DNA of 30,165 nt from Lachnospiraceae bacterium (GTDB lineage Bacteria; Bacillota; Clostridia; Lachnospirales; Lachnospiraceae). The notes below the pieces were generated by a model that was not told where the DNA came from, searched no databases, and worked only from the letters and a program-made list of their open reading frames with translations. Below, piece after piece: positions 1 to 7,777 of the stretch (positions within the stretch are counted from its first letter, which is position 1; the number at the start of each line of letters is the position of its first letter). The stretch is taken from assembly GCA_014804285.1 (NCBI GenBank), contig JAAVAA010000069.1, positions 1 to 30,165 on the forward strand, given 5' to 3'. A program made the position numbers and the translations under genes.

Positions 1-2
1 CA

Positions 3-71
3 GGACTGCCGCTGACATCCTATTTTCTCGGAACCGAAGACATAAACAAAATGCTAAGTCATAGATTCTGA
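3..71 (+). CDS. possible 3' end of a gene entering from the left edge
   Basis: Frame 3 is open from the window edge to a TGA at 69-71 and encodes 22 residues ending in NKMLSHRF. An intrinsic terminator begins inside its last codons, which fits the end of a plus-strand gene. Frame 2 is also open to 64, so the frame choice is uncertain and no family can be named. Confidence 0.25.
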   Translation, partial: GLPLTSYFLGTEDINKMLSHRF

Positions 72-95
72 CCTATGGCTTAGCACTATTTTTTT
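52..95 (+). terminator. intrinsic terminator
   Basis: A 13-bp stem (arms 52-64 and 73-85, one T-G wobble) with an 8-nt loop is followed by CTATTTTTTT. It would end a plus-strand transcript coming from left of the window. Confidence 0.8.
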
Positions 96-289
96 ACTTC
101 AACTCCGAAAGACAGGTCATAAGTATAGCACAGTAGAAGAAGAAAGTCTATGCAATTATCACTTTATATTATTGGAAACATTTTAGAGAAAAATTCGATT
201 CATTTCGTATGACGGCAGCAGGAAAAGTACTATGGCTAAAGCGATAGCAGAAAAGTGAAGTTGTCAGTATGGAAAGGGGCATTATTATA
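96..289. other. gene-free stretch, nothing convincing
   Basis: Between the first terminator and the zinc-ribbon gene (together with the dyad at 290-343) I see no gene with a credible start and ribosome binding site. A short plus-strand reading near 215-260 contains GSRKSTMAKAIAEK, which resembles a degraded P-loop, but it is bounded by stops on both sides and is too short to assign. Confidence 0.5.
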
Positions 290-343
290 GCTTGAAAGTG
301 ACAGGACTGAAAGTATAATTTTTCTATCCTGGCACTTTCAAGC
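290..343. repeat. large imperfect dyad
   Basis: Arms 290-306 (GCTTGAAAGTGACAGGA) and 327-343 are inverted repeats matching at 16 of 17 positions, with a 20-nt AT-rich loop. No T-run follows on either strand, so it is not a standard intrinsic terminator. It lies about 30 nt beyond the stop of the minus-strand zinc-ribbon gene and may protect or end that transcript. Confidence 0.6.
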
Positions 344-374
344 CGGTACAAACCGCATTTACGGGTTATTGCCA

Positions 375-653
375 TTAACTTTCTTCGGCTCCGCTTGGCA
401 GATTGTGCCATCTTTTCAGTGTCGGAAATAACTTCCTCATTCGTTCTCTTGCTTCCTCCGGAGTCTTACACTCTCCATCTTCTACCCAAAATGGAATACA
501 GCTTTCTATCATTTCCTCCATGGCTTCATCTTTCCCGAAGTTGCCATTGGGAAAGCAGTACTTGCAATAGTCGGTATTTCTGCTCCCGTCACTATTGTGC
601 CCGTAATCATCTTTTCCCATCTTCATACTACAGCTCTGACATATTGTATTCAT
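375..653 (-). CDS. zinc-ribbon domain protein
   Basis: A 92-residue protein with an N-terminal zinc ribbon: Cys5-x2-Cys8 and Cys30-x2-Cys33, with the family wording CQSC...DGSRNTDYCKYCFPNG and then a MEEMIE helix. This matches the small 'putative zinc ribbon' proteins (Zn_ribbon_2 type) common in Firmicutes; their function is not established. The start ATG has GGAGGA 6 nt upstream. It lies 49 nt behind the XRE-VOC gene on the same strand, so the two are probably co-transcribed. Zinc binding is inferred from the cysteines. Confidence 0.8.
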   Translation of the reverse strand: MNTICQSCSMKMGKDDYGHNSDGSRNTDYCKYCFPNGNFGKDEAMEEMIESCIPFWVEDGECKTPEEARERMRKLFPTLKRWHNLPSGAEES

Positions 654-702
654 TGCACATCCTCCATAAAAATTTCGTCCGGCGCTGTCCGAATCTTATC
701 GC

Positions 703-1299
703 TTATACTTCCTCATATCCGCCGGTAATCTCACATACATTCTGATCCGGATCATAAATATCAAAATGATAATATCCCTCGTGAACTTTTTCAATCTCGG
801 TCATTCTACCTATTCCCAATTCTCTCAGGCGCTGGTATTCCCTTTTCAGATCCTCCACCCAGAAATTTAGCACAAACTTATGATCGCCTTCCCCATAGTG
901 ATGTCCTGGCAGGTTTTCCTCATTCATGATGGCCAGACATTTGTTGTCAAAGAAAAATTCCGCAAACTTATTGCCGCAGTTTCTGGTAGACACCGCCATT
1001 GACAGCAGCTTTTCATAAAATGCTATGGATGCCTCAAAATCCCTTGCAATCAAGTATACACAACCCAAATGAACCTGTTGTGGGCGAAGTTTTTTGGCAT
1101 CTGCTTCCTCCAACAGGATCCCGTCCGTCCCCACGGAAAATAAATGACTCATCTGTACCACCTTATCAATCTCCGGCAGCGATTGATCCATTTCCCACTT
1201 GGAGATAGACTGTCTGGATACGGCGAGTTTTTCAGCTAGCTGCTCCTGTGTAAGACCGTTGTCTATGCGCAATTGCTGAATTCGTTTTCCAATACTCAT
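703..1299 (-). CDS. XRE-type HTH / VOC (glyoxalase-bleomycin) fusion protein
   Basis: 198 residues. Residues 4-60 form an XRE/Cro helix-turn-helix (GLTQEQLAEKLAVSRQSISKWE), the usual DNA-binding domain. Residues 75-195 are a single VOC domain (VHLGCVYLIARDFEASIAFYEKLL near the start, FDIYDPDQNVCEITGG at the end) with possible metal or ligand residues His77, His140 and Glu190. I chose the ATG at 1299 because AAGGAGG lies just upstream; an in-frame ATG 25 codons earlier lacks such a site. The fusion suggests a one-component regulator whose VOC half senses or sequesters a small molecule; the ligand is unknown. It probably leads an operon with the zinc-ribbon gene downstream. A weak minus-strand -10 (TACAAT) lies at 1342-1347. 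Confidence 0.85.
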   Translation of the reverse strand: MSIGKRIQQLRIDNGLTQEQLAEKLAVSRQSISKWEMDQSLPEIDKVVQMSHLFSVGTDGILLEEADAKKLRPQQVHLGCVYLIARDFEASIAFYEKLLSMAVSTRNCGNKFAEFFFDNKCLAIMNEENLPGHHYGEGDHKFVLNFWVEDLKREYQRLRELGIGRMTEIEKVHEGYYHFDIYDPDQNVCEITGGYEEV

Positions 1300-1511
1300 G
1301 ACTTTTCCTCCTTGAAGTTTTGTAACATTTGTATCAATTTTATTGTACCTGTCCGCAAGAAAAACATCTACCAATTATTCTTGGAATTTTGGCAACCGGA
1401 AGTTGCGCTTTGCAATAGAAAGATTTATATTTCTTCTTTTCTACTCTTTGTATATATGCTATGTTAATAGTAAATTCGTACAAATAATAGCATGATTAGC
1501 GAGGCAATACA

Positions 1512-2168
1512 ATGTCAATGGATCTGGAATGTATATATTGCAATACAAAATTCTCAGTAAAAATACATGCTAATTTCTCCGTAATATGTCCATGCTGTAA
1601 AAGAGGCATTTATCGTGAATGTGAATACGGATTCGGACCGGTTACCCCATGCCAGATATATTTGGGTGAGAAAGTAGTAGGCGTTGTTGAATCTGACAAC
1701 ACCAATTACTACTTAAGGATGTATGGGAATAAAGTGCCTCTTAATAATACCTACTTAGATGCTATACTGGAATCAGAAACCATAGTATGCAGACAACTAA
1801 ACATTTTACGTCATCACGATCACAAAGATATACAAATATTAACAAAAAAAGGTTCCCTTTGCTTTTATGGAGACTGGCCGGGCAGACCTTATGATAACTA
1901 CCATAAAATAATACATGCATCTTTTGATGGTGAAATACTTGAAATTTTTTTCAAAAGAGGGGAACGTCTGCTTGTTTATAACCCAGAAAATATAACAAGT
2001 ACAGAACAGGAACTAAAAATAGAGAAATCCCAAAAACTTAAATGGATTTACGACTCCTATATTATAACTACATATACTGCTGAATGTGAAACTCTTTTTA
2101 AGGAAACTAAGTATGGAATTGAGCATCTAACGATAAAGGAACCTTTTTTGGCAGTTTATATGGGATAG
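1512..2168 (+). CDS. hypothetical protein with N-terminal zinc ribbon
   Basis: 218 residues, not assigned to a known family. The N-terminus has Cys7-x2-Cys10 and a second cluster at Cys26, Cys28 and Cys29, consistent with a zinc ribbon. The rest is mixed alpha/beta with many aromatic residues, and no signal peptide or membrane helix is visible. The gene is markedly AT-rich compared with the ABC exporters downstream, which hints at separate acquisition. The start is supported only by a weak GAGG 8 nt upstream; Met3 is a possible alternative. A 50-codon gene follows 6 nt after the stop. Confidence 0.75.
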   Translation: MSMDLECIYCNTKFSVKIHANFSVICPCCKRGIYRECEYGFGPVTPCQIYLGEKVVGVVESDNTNYYLRMYGNKVPLNNTYLDAILESETIVCRQLNILRHHDHKDIQILTKKGSLCFYGDWPGRPYDNYHKIIHASFDGEILEIFFKRGERLLVYNPENITSTEQELKIEKSQKLKWIYDSYIITTYTAECETLFKETKYGIEHLTIKEPFLAVYMG

Positions 2169-2174
2169 GACATT

Positions 2175-2327
2175 ATGAGCTATCAGAATTATAAAGAAGC
2201 AATGAAGCTGGCTCCCAAGTGTCGGTTCTATACCACAGCAGGGGGCAGAAGTATTGCAGAAATAAGTAGGGCAGAGGACTTTGGTGAGTTCGTTCTTGAA
2301 CTGGTAAAGGAACAGATTGAGTCATAA
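2175..2327 (+). CDS. small hypothetical protein (50 aa)
   Basis: ATG at 2175 with ATAGGA upstream, ending in TAA at 2325-2327. The product starts MSYQNYKEAMKLAPKCRFYT and ends in an acidic amphipathic helix (FGEFVLELVKEQIES). It begins 6 nt after the preceding gene, so translational coupling is likely. It could be an independent small partner protein or the surviving C-terminal piece of a larger one. No family recognised. Confidence 0.55.
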   Translation: MSYQNYKEAMKLAPKCRFYTTAGGRSIAEISRAEDFGEFVLELVKEQIES

Positions 2328-2371
2328 AAGCAAAAATATCATGATTTAAAGATTTACAAGGCAGGTGACAT

Positions 2372-3073
2372 ATGAATTACAAAATTTCTGTTATTGATGA
2401 CAATGTTTCTGATACGGAATATGTTGGCGCTCTCGCTGCATGTTGGGCGGAATCTGCCGGCCATACCCTGAAAATCTGCACATTTCCGTCTGCGGAGGCA
2501 TTTTTCTTTCAATACGAAGTGGAACAGGACTTTGACATTCTCTTGCTGGATATTGAAATGGGGGAGATGAACGGTGTTGAACTTGCCAAGAAGGTACGCC
2601 AAGAAAACGATGGGGTTCAGATTGTCTTCATTACCGGATTTCCCGATTTTATTGCAGAAGGGTATGAGGTCGCTGCGCTGCACTATCTCATGAAACCGGT
2701 TTCTTATGAAAAACTGCATGAGGTGCTAGATAGGGCTGCTGCCAACCTTGCGAAGACGGAAAAACGGCTGCGTGTGACTTTTGACCGCAGGACGGATTTT
2801 GTGCCGCTTTCCCAGATTCTCTATGTTGAAGCTCAGAAGCAGTGTGTTCTGATTCACACTTTCGAAGAAACTTACCGTATGAAACAGTCTTTTGCCGAGA
2901 CAGTAGAAAAATTAGACGAATTCTTTTTTAAATGCCAGCGGTCGTTCTGCGTCAACCTGAGCCACATCACACAGATTAAAAGCAGCAGTGTATTGCTGAA
3001 AAACGGTGAGGAAGTTCCCATCAGCCGGGGGATGGCAGAGAAAATAGGAAAAGAGATAATACGATTGTTTTAG
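2372..3073 (+). CDS. LytTR-family response regulator
   Basis: 233 residues. Residues 3-120 are a receiver domain with acidic pocket Asp9/Asp10, phosphoacceptor Asp60 (LLLDIEM), Thr88 and Lys108 (MKPV). Residues 130-230 are a LytTR DNA-binding domain (ILYVEAQKQCVLIHT, FFKCQRSFCVNLSHI, VPISRGM). Regulators of this AgrA/VirR type bind paired direct repeats about 21 bp apart. Such repeats lie at 3854-3888, before the downstream ABC exporter operon, which makes that operon the likely target. The gene is followed at 64 nt by its kinase. The ATG has AGGCAGGTGA upstream. Confidence 0.92.
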   Translation: MNYKISVIDDNVSDTEYVGALAACWAESAGHTLKICTFPSAEAFFFQYEVEQDFDILLLDIEMGEMNGVELAKKVRQENDGVQIVFITGFPDFIAEGYEVAALHYLMKPVSYEKLHEVLDRAAANLAKTEKRLRVTFDRRTDFVPLSQILYVEAQKQCVLIHTFEETYRMKQSFAETVEKLDEFFFKCQRSFCVNLSHITQIKSSSVLLKNGEEVPISRGMAEKIGKEIIRLF

Positions 3074-3137
3074 TGACATATTGGTAAGTTGTGCTGCTGA
3101 TACAGATATTGACTGAATATAGCAATACGAGGTACTT

Positions 3138-3803
3138 ATGTTATTACAGAAATGGATTGATAAACGAATTGAGGAATATCAAAGTGATTTACTTCAGAAA
3201 TATTGCGACGAAGTAGAATCAATGTATACGAAGATGCGGGGCTGGCGGCACGATTATCACAACCATATTCAGGCATTGCAGGCCAGTATGGCGCTTGGAA
3301 AATATGAGGAAGTGAACGAGTACCTGCGTGAACTGAACGATGATCTGACACAGGTGGATACCACGATCAAGACCGGAAAGGTAATGATTGATGCAATTCT
3401 GAACGGAAAGCTGAGCATTGCGGCGCAGAATGACATTGCGGTCAGTGCCAAAGCGAAGATTCCGGAGGGGACACCGGTCACGGATGTGGATTTGTGCGCT
3501 ATTATCGGGAATCTACTGGACAATGCTATTGAGGAGAATAAAAGGCTCCCGCAGGAGAGTCGGTTCCTCCGCATTTATATCGGACAGAAGAATACCCAGT
3601 TTTATCTTGCATTTACCAACGCGGCTGGGAAGAAGCGCGATAAGCGCAGAAGTCTTTTCCCATCCGCCAAAGGGGCACAGCATGGTCTTGGCCTTGTACG
3701 GGTGGAAAGCCTTGTGAAAAAGTACGGAGGTCTTTTCTCAGCGGACAGCGAGGATGGCGGATTTACGGCGGAGCTGCTGATTCCGCTTACCCTTAGTGAG
3801 TAA
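3138..3803 (+). CDS. GHKL sensor histidine kinase without transmembrane segments
   Basis: 221 residues, AgrC/SpoOB-like. Residues 1-30 look like coiled coil. The dimerisation box is RHDYHNHIQAL with phosphoacceptor His38. The ATPase domain has an N-box (IIGNLLDNAIEEN, residues 122-134) and a GLGL G-box. AgrC-type kinases are usually about 430 residues with 6-7 N-terminal helices; here the sensor part is absent, and the 64 nt before the ATG cannot encode it. The kinase may therefore be cytoplasmic, take its signal from a partner, or be truncated. GAGGT precedes the ATG. It should phosphorylate the adjacent LytTR regulator, judged by gene neighbourhood. Confidence 0.88.
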   Translation: MLLQKWIDKRIEEYQSDLLQKYCDEVESMYTKMRGWRHDYHNHIQALQASMALGKYEEVNEYLRELNDDLTQVDTTIKTGKVMIDAILNGKLSIAAQNDIAVSAKAKIPEGTPVTDVDLCAIIGNLLDNAIEENKRLPQESRFLRIYIGQKNTQFYLAFTNAAGKKRDKRRSLFPSAKGAQHGLGLVRVESLVKKYGGLFSADSEDGGFTAELLIPLTLSE

Positions 3804-3853
3804 ACTCCCACGTACAAATTGTACAATTAATTCTGCATGGCTAAACTTGTACG

Positions 3854-3920
3854 CATTTCGTTCACCGAAAATGACATTTGGTTGACGGGATGCGCTTTTT
3901 TTATTTATTGGGTATATGAT
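3854..3920 (+). promoter_or_regulatory. LytTR-type direct repeats and promoter of the ABC exporter operon
   Basis: CATTTCGTTCACCG begins at 3854 and CATTTGGTTGACGG at 3875. The repeats start exactly 21 bp apart, two helical turns, as in AgrA/VirR-type LytTR sites. A near-consensus -10 (TATGAT, 3915-3920) follows with no recognisable -35, typical of an activator-dependent promoter. A perfect GTACAA/TTGTAC dyad lies upstream at 3812-3824. Binding by the regulator at 2372-3073 is inferred. Confidence 0.6.
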
Positions 3921-3958
3921 TCTTTCAGGTGATTACGAAAGGAGACGACTGGATTACT

Positions 3959-5800
3959 ATGAAGAAAAGGGAACAAAGGGAACCGAAACGCAAGCCGAAA
4001 TACGGGCTGTTTTCATGCGTGGGATACATTTACCGCCTGCTGTGGCACAGTGAACGGGGATTGGTGTTTACAGGGATTTTTACCGTGCCGATATCTCTGG
4101 CGCTGTCGGCGCTCGCGCTCTATACGCCGTCCGCAGTGCTGTCGGTGTTGGAGGCATCGGACAGATTCACGCCGATTGCACTGGTGATTATCGGACTGCT
4201 GCTTGCACAGCTACTGTGTGACCTTGCTAATAATATTCTTTCTGCAAAAGCTTTTAGTTCAGAGACATATGTTTTTTCGCAACTGTATTATATCTTGAGT
4301 AAATACGAGCGTGACAGGGATTGGTATCATCAATATGATCCTGAAGTACAGAAATTAGATGAACGTGCGGGCAATGCTACCAGGAATAATCATGTGGCAG
4401 GGGTACATTTTCCCATGGATTTCGCCGACATGCTTACCCAGATTTTAAGCTTCCTGCTGTTTGGGGCGGTTGTTTCCATATTGCATCCGGCTATCATTCT
4501 GCTGCTTGCCCTCGGATGTGCGCTGAATGCCGTTATGGGAAAGTGGGAGAGGAGAAAGAACTGGGAGGAGCAGGATATCCGCAACGATCTTGAGAAAAAA
4601 AGGAGCTGTGTTATCGTGTCAATATCTCAGGATTTTAGTTATGCCAAAGACATACGACTGTATGGAATGAAGCAATTTTTACATGACCGGATGGCTTCTC
4701 TGCGTGATCTGAGCGTGGCAGAGCAGAGAAAGATGGAACGCCGCAGTATCCTCACTGCTTTTGTTAATTTCCTCATTATCCTGATTCGTGACGGAGCGGC
4801 GTATGCGTTCTTGATCAGTGAAGCCGTTCGGGGAAATGTAGATGCCTCATCCTTTGTATTGTATTTCGCTGCAATTACGTCCCTGTCAGGTGTGATGGAC
4901 GGTATTCTGGGAAAGATAAACTGGGTTTTGGAAGGAGCGATGCAGGTTTCCGACTTTAGAGAAGCGATAGAGGTGGAGGATAAGCTTAACCGGGGGACGA
5001 GCCTTCCGGTGCCGGGGGAACCCTTTTCCATAGAATTCAAAAATGTATCTTACCAATATCCCAAGGGTGAGAAAAAGGTGCTGGACAATATATCCTTTCA
5101 GATTAAGGCAGGGGAGAAGATTGCACTGGTGGGACTTAACGGCGCCGGGAAAACAACGATGACCATGCTGATGTGCGGAATGCTTCTGCCGGATGAGGGG
5201 GAAATCCTGCTGGATGGGCATACCTTATACGAATATAACCGGGATGAGATGTATGCGCTGTTTGGCATTGTACCGCAGAATTACAATCTTCTGCCGGTAT
5301 CCATTGCACAGAATATTGCATCAACAATAAAGGAAGAGGAGATTGACCGTGACAGACTTAAAGATTGTATTGAACTGGCAGGACTGACGGAGAAAATTGC
5401 CTCTCTGCCAAGGGGAGTGGATACACCGCTGGGGCGTGAACTCCATGAAGACGGTATAGAACTGTCCGGCGGGGAGGCACAGAAGCTTCTGCTGGCAAGG
5501 CTTCTTTATAAGAATCCGCCCTGTATCATTCTTGATGAGCCTACGGCAGCACTTGACCCTATTGCCGAGGACAGAATGTATCGCAGTTATAATCAGATTG
5601 CTTCGCAGGCAACGTCCATATTCATCTCCCATCGTCTGGCTTCGACGAATTTCTGTGACCGTATTTTCCTGCTTGACGGCGCGCGGTTTGCAGAGGTAGG
5701 CACCCATGAGGAACTGATGTCGGCGGGCGGAAAGTACAAGGAGTTGTTTGAGGTGCAAAGTAAGTATTACAAGGAGGCGAAAAAGGATGGTATGGAATGA
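3959..5800 (+). CDS. ABC exporter half-transporter, permease fused to ATPase (first of pair)
   Basis: 613 residues. The N-terminal type-IV exporter transmembrane domain spans about 25-330, with helices around 35-65, 72-92, 160-195 and 265-310. The ATPase domain spans about 355-600: Walker A GLNGAGKT 392-399, Q-loop in IVPQN, signature LSGGE 502-506, Walker B IILDEP with Asp526/Glu527, H-loop His558. I start at the ATG at 3959; an in-frame GTG at 3929 lies almost on the predicted transcription start and has no ribosome binding site. AGGAG is 14 nt before 3959, which is long, so the start is not certain. The 3' end overlaps the next exporter gene by 14 nt, indicating a heterodimer. The cargo is unknown; LytTR-linked exporters often move peptides or drugs. 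Confidence 0.93.
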   Translation: MKKREQREPKRKPKYGLFSCVGYIYRLLWHSERGLVFTGIFTVPISLALSALALYTPSAVLSVLEASDRFTPIALVIIGLLLAQLLCDLANNILSAKAFSSETYVFSQLYYILSKYERDRDWYHQYDPEVQKLDERAGNATRNNHVAGVHFPMDFADMLTQILSFLLFGAVVSILHPAIILLLALGCALNAVMGKWERRKNWEEQDIRNDLEKKRSCVIVSISQDFSYAKDIRLYGMKQFLHDRMASLRDLSVAEQRKMERRSILTAFVNFLIILIRDGAAYAFLISEAVRGNVDASSFVLYFAAITSLSGVMDGILGKINWVLEGAMQVSDFREAIEVEDKLNRGTSLPVPGEPFSIEFKNVSYQYPKGEKKVLDNISFQIKAGEKIALVGLNGAGKTTMTMLMCGMLLPDEGEILLDGHTLYEYNRDEMYALFGIVPQNYNLLPVSIAQNIASTIKEEEIDRDRLKDCIELAGLTEKIASLPRGVDTPLGRELHEDGIELSGGEAQKLLLARLLYKNPPCIILDEPTAALDPIAEDRMYRSYNQIASQATSIFISHRLASTNFCDRIFLLDGARFAEVGTHEELMSAGGKYKELFEVQSKYYKEAKKDGME

Positions 5801-7667
5801 TAATATGAGGAAGCGCACGCTTCGGGAAGAATGGAGACTAATCTGGCGTGGCGTGAAAATACTGAATGAGATACTGCCGCACTATTGGCTGTATCAGATG
5901 CTTTGCACTATAACCGAGACTTTTTCGCCATACTTCGGCCTTTATATGTCCACACAGATGGTGAATGAGCTTGCGGGGAACTGTGATTACAGGAGACTTT
6001 TGCAGTTGGCAGGGATTACAGTGACTGGTGGGTTGTTGATTTCGATTGTAACCAAGCTTCTGCAAAGCCGGATAACATTGTGCGATAAATTTGTGTACAG
6101 CAACCATGAAGCATATCTGGCAGACATACAGAATGATTTTCAGTATGAGCATCTGGAGGATCCGGATGTGAGGCTTCGGCGCTCAGAGATTTTTGCTGTA
6201 GCAAATGCCACCGGCGCAGGGCTTTCTAATGTTATGCAGCTGGTTTCTTCTTTGCTTAAAGATATTTTGGGTGTTGTTTTCTCTGTATCCCTGACGGTAT
6301 CCATGTTTACCATGGCAGCGCAGGGAGAATATGCGGGAGTGCTTGGCTTTATTAATTCGCCAGCATCGGCAATGGTGATTCTGGCATTGATCGTGATAAA
6401 TGCCTTCTGCTCCATAAAGGTTTCCGCCGCCCGCGCTGATGGGCAGCAGAAAGCGATTGGTAAACTGGCAAAGATAAACACACGCTATAATGTCTTTGGC
6501 CGCCTGTGGGGAGCAGACATGATTGTGTTCGATCTGTACCGCATTGTGGTGGAAGAATTCCGTAAGTATCAGCTTCGCCCCGAATGGGTTGGAGAGATGG
6601 AAAAGGTTACTGTCAAATACAATTTTTTGTCCATTCTCCTGAATGCGGCGTTAAACATATGCGTATTTCTTTTTATAGCGGCCAAGGCATTCATCGGCGT
6701 GTTCGGAATCGGCAGTTTTATTCTGTATCAGGGCACGACAAAACGATTTATAGAGGCTGTCGCAGGTATTGCTGCGGACATCGGTAGGCTGAGACAGAAC
6801 AATCCCTATCTGGTATCGCTTTATGAATATCTGGATCTGCCTAATGATATGTACAAAGGCACGCTGGCTGTGGAAAAGAGGGACGATATCGACTATGAGA
6901 TTGAATTTCGGGACGTTAGTTTCCGGTATCCCGGCGCGGACGCATGGGCTTTGCACCATGTCAGCATGAAATTCAGGATTGGCGATAAGCTGGCGATTGT
7001 TGGGGAGAACGGCTCGGGCAAAACCACATTTATCAAATTGCTCTGCCGTTTGTATGACCCGACAGAAGGGAAGATTTTGCTAAATGGTATCGATATTACC
7101 CGGTATCGGTATGAAGAATATATGGCGTTGTTCTCTGTTGTATTTCAGGATTATACACTCTTAGATTTTCCGCTGGGGGAGAATGTGGCCATAAGCGATG
7201 TTTACGATGAGACAAAGGTGCGTGACTGCTTAATTCGTGCGGGGCTGGGTGATAAGCTGGAAAGTCTTGATAATGACCCGGAGGTGAAAGAGAAGGATAC
7301 CCTGAAGCGTGCAATCGGGCGAAAGTATGACTCCGAAGGAATTGATTTCTCCGGCGGAGAGAAGCAGAAAATTGCACTGGCACGGGCTCTGTACAAGGAT
7401 GCTCCGTTTGTGGTGCTGGATGAGCCTACAGCGGCTCTTGACCCCATTGCGGAGGCAGCTGTCTATGAGAATTTCAATGTGCTGGTGGAGAATAAGACTT
7501 CTGTGTTTATCAGCCACAGGCTGTCAAGCTGCCGTTTTTGTGACTCGATTGCCGTGTTCGACCATGGACAGCTCATACAGCAGGGATCCCATGATGCGCT
7601 GGTTGTGGATAGGGGAGGCAAGTACAGTCAGCTCTGGCATGCACAGGCACAGTATTATGAGAAATAA
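5787..7667 (+). CDS. ABC exporter half-transporter, permease fused to ATPase (second of pair)
   Basis: 626 residues with the same layout as its upstream partner: transmembrane domain about 25-330, ATPase about 370-615. Walker A is GENGSGKT 406-413, Q-loop VVFQDYT, signature FSGGE 521-525 (Phe in place of the usual Leu), Walker B VVLDEP with Asp545/Glu546, H-loop His577. AAGGAGG lies 9 nt before the ATG at 5787, inside the end of the upstream gene, so the two are translationally coupled and probably form one heterodimer. An ATPase insert (residues 495-515, rich in Lys/Asp/Glu) precedes the signature. Substrate not predictable. Confidence 0.93.
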   Translation: MVWNDNMRKRTLREEWRLIWRGVKILNEILPHYWLYQMLCTITETFSPYFGLYMSTQMVNELAGNCDYRRLLQLAGITVTGGLLISIVTKLLQSRITLCDKFVYSNHEAYLADIQNDFQYEHLEDPDVRLRRSEIFAVANATGAGLSNVMQLVSSLLKDILGVVFSVSLTVSMFTMAAQGEYAGVLGFINSPASAMVILALIVINAFCSIKVSAARADGQQKAIGKLAKINTRYNVFGRLWGADMIVFDLYRIVVEEFRKYQLRPEWVGEMEKVTVKYNFLSILLNAALNICVFLFIAAKAFIGVFGIGSFILYQGTTKRFIEAVAGIAADIGRLRQNNPYLVSLYEYLDLPNDMYKGTLAVEKRDDIDYEIEFRDVSFRYPGADAWALHHVSMKFRIGDKLAIVGENGSGKTTFIKLLCRLYDPTEGKILLNGIDITRYRYEEYMALFSVVFQDYTLLDFPLGENVAISDVYDETKVRDCLIRAGLGDKLESLDNDPEVKEKDTLKRAIGRKYDSEGIDFSGGEKQKIALARALYKDAPFVVLDEPTAALDPIAEAAVYENFNVLVENKTSVFISHRLSSCRFCDSIAVFDHGQLIQQGSHDALVVDRGGKYSQLWHAQAQYYEK

Positions 7668-7706
7668 TAATTTCTATCTGGAAAGCAGTTATGGAGAGCA
7701 GCTCTA

Positions 7707-7735
7707 TTGAAAAGGATTTTTTCATGGGATATAAT
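7707..7735 (+). promoter_or_regulatory. sigma-A promoter of the MATE gene
   Basis: TTGAAA (7707-7712), 17-bp spacer, perfect TATAAT (7730-7735). Transcription would start near 7742, 36 nt before the MATE start codon, so this transporter can be expressed independently of the ABC pair. Confidence 0.75.
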
Positions 7736-7777
7736 GGAGGAAATATATGAGACTAAATTAGAAGACAGGAAAGCAAA

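Noticed and set aside
215..260. P-loop-like GSRKSTMAKAIAEK
   Set aside because: Only a short stretch between stops and without the usual Gly before Lys; too little to call a kinase or ATPase relic.
169..411. 80-codon minus-strand ORF overlapping the zinc-ribbon gene end
   Set aside because: It runs through the large dyad at 290-343, has no ribosome binding site and no family-like sequence.
3837..3932. 31-codon plus-strand ORF between the kinase and the ABC pair, a possible secreted signal peptide
   Set aside because: It has no ribosome binding site, and it spans the LytTR repeats and -10 element, so it would not be transcribed from that promoter.
7736..7761. Mini-ORF (MRLN) with GGAGG just before the MATE gene
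   Set aside because: The predicted promoter places transcription start near 7742, so the GGAGG would not be in the transcript.
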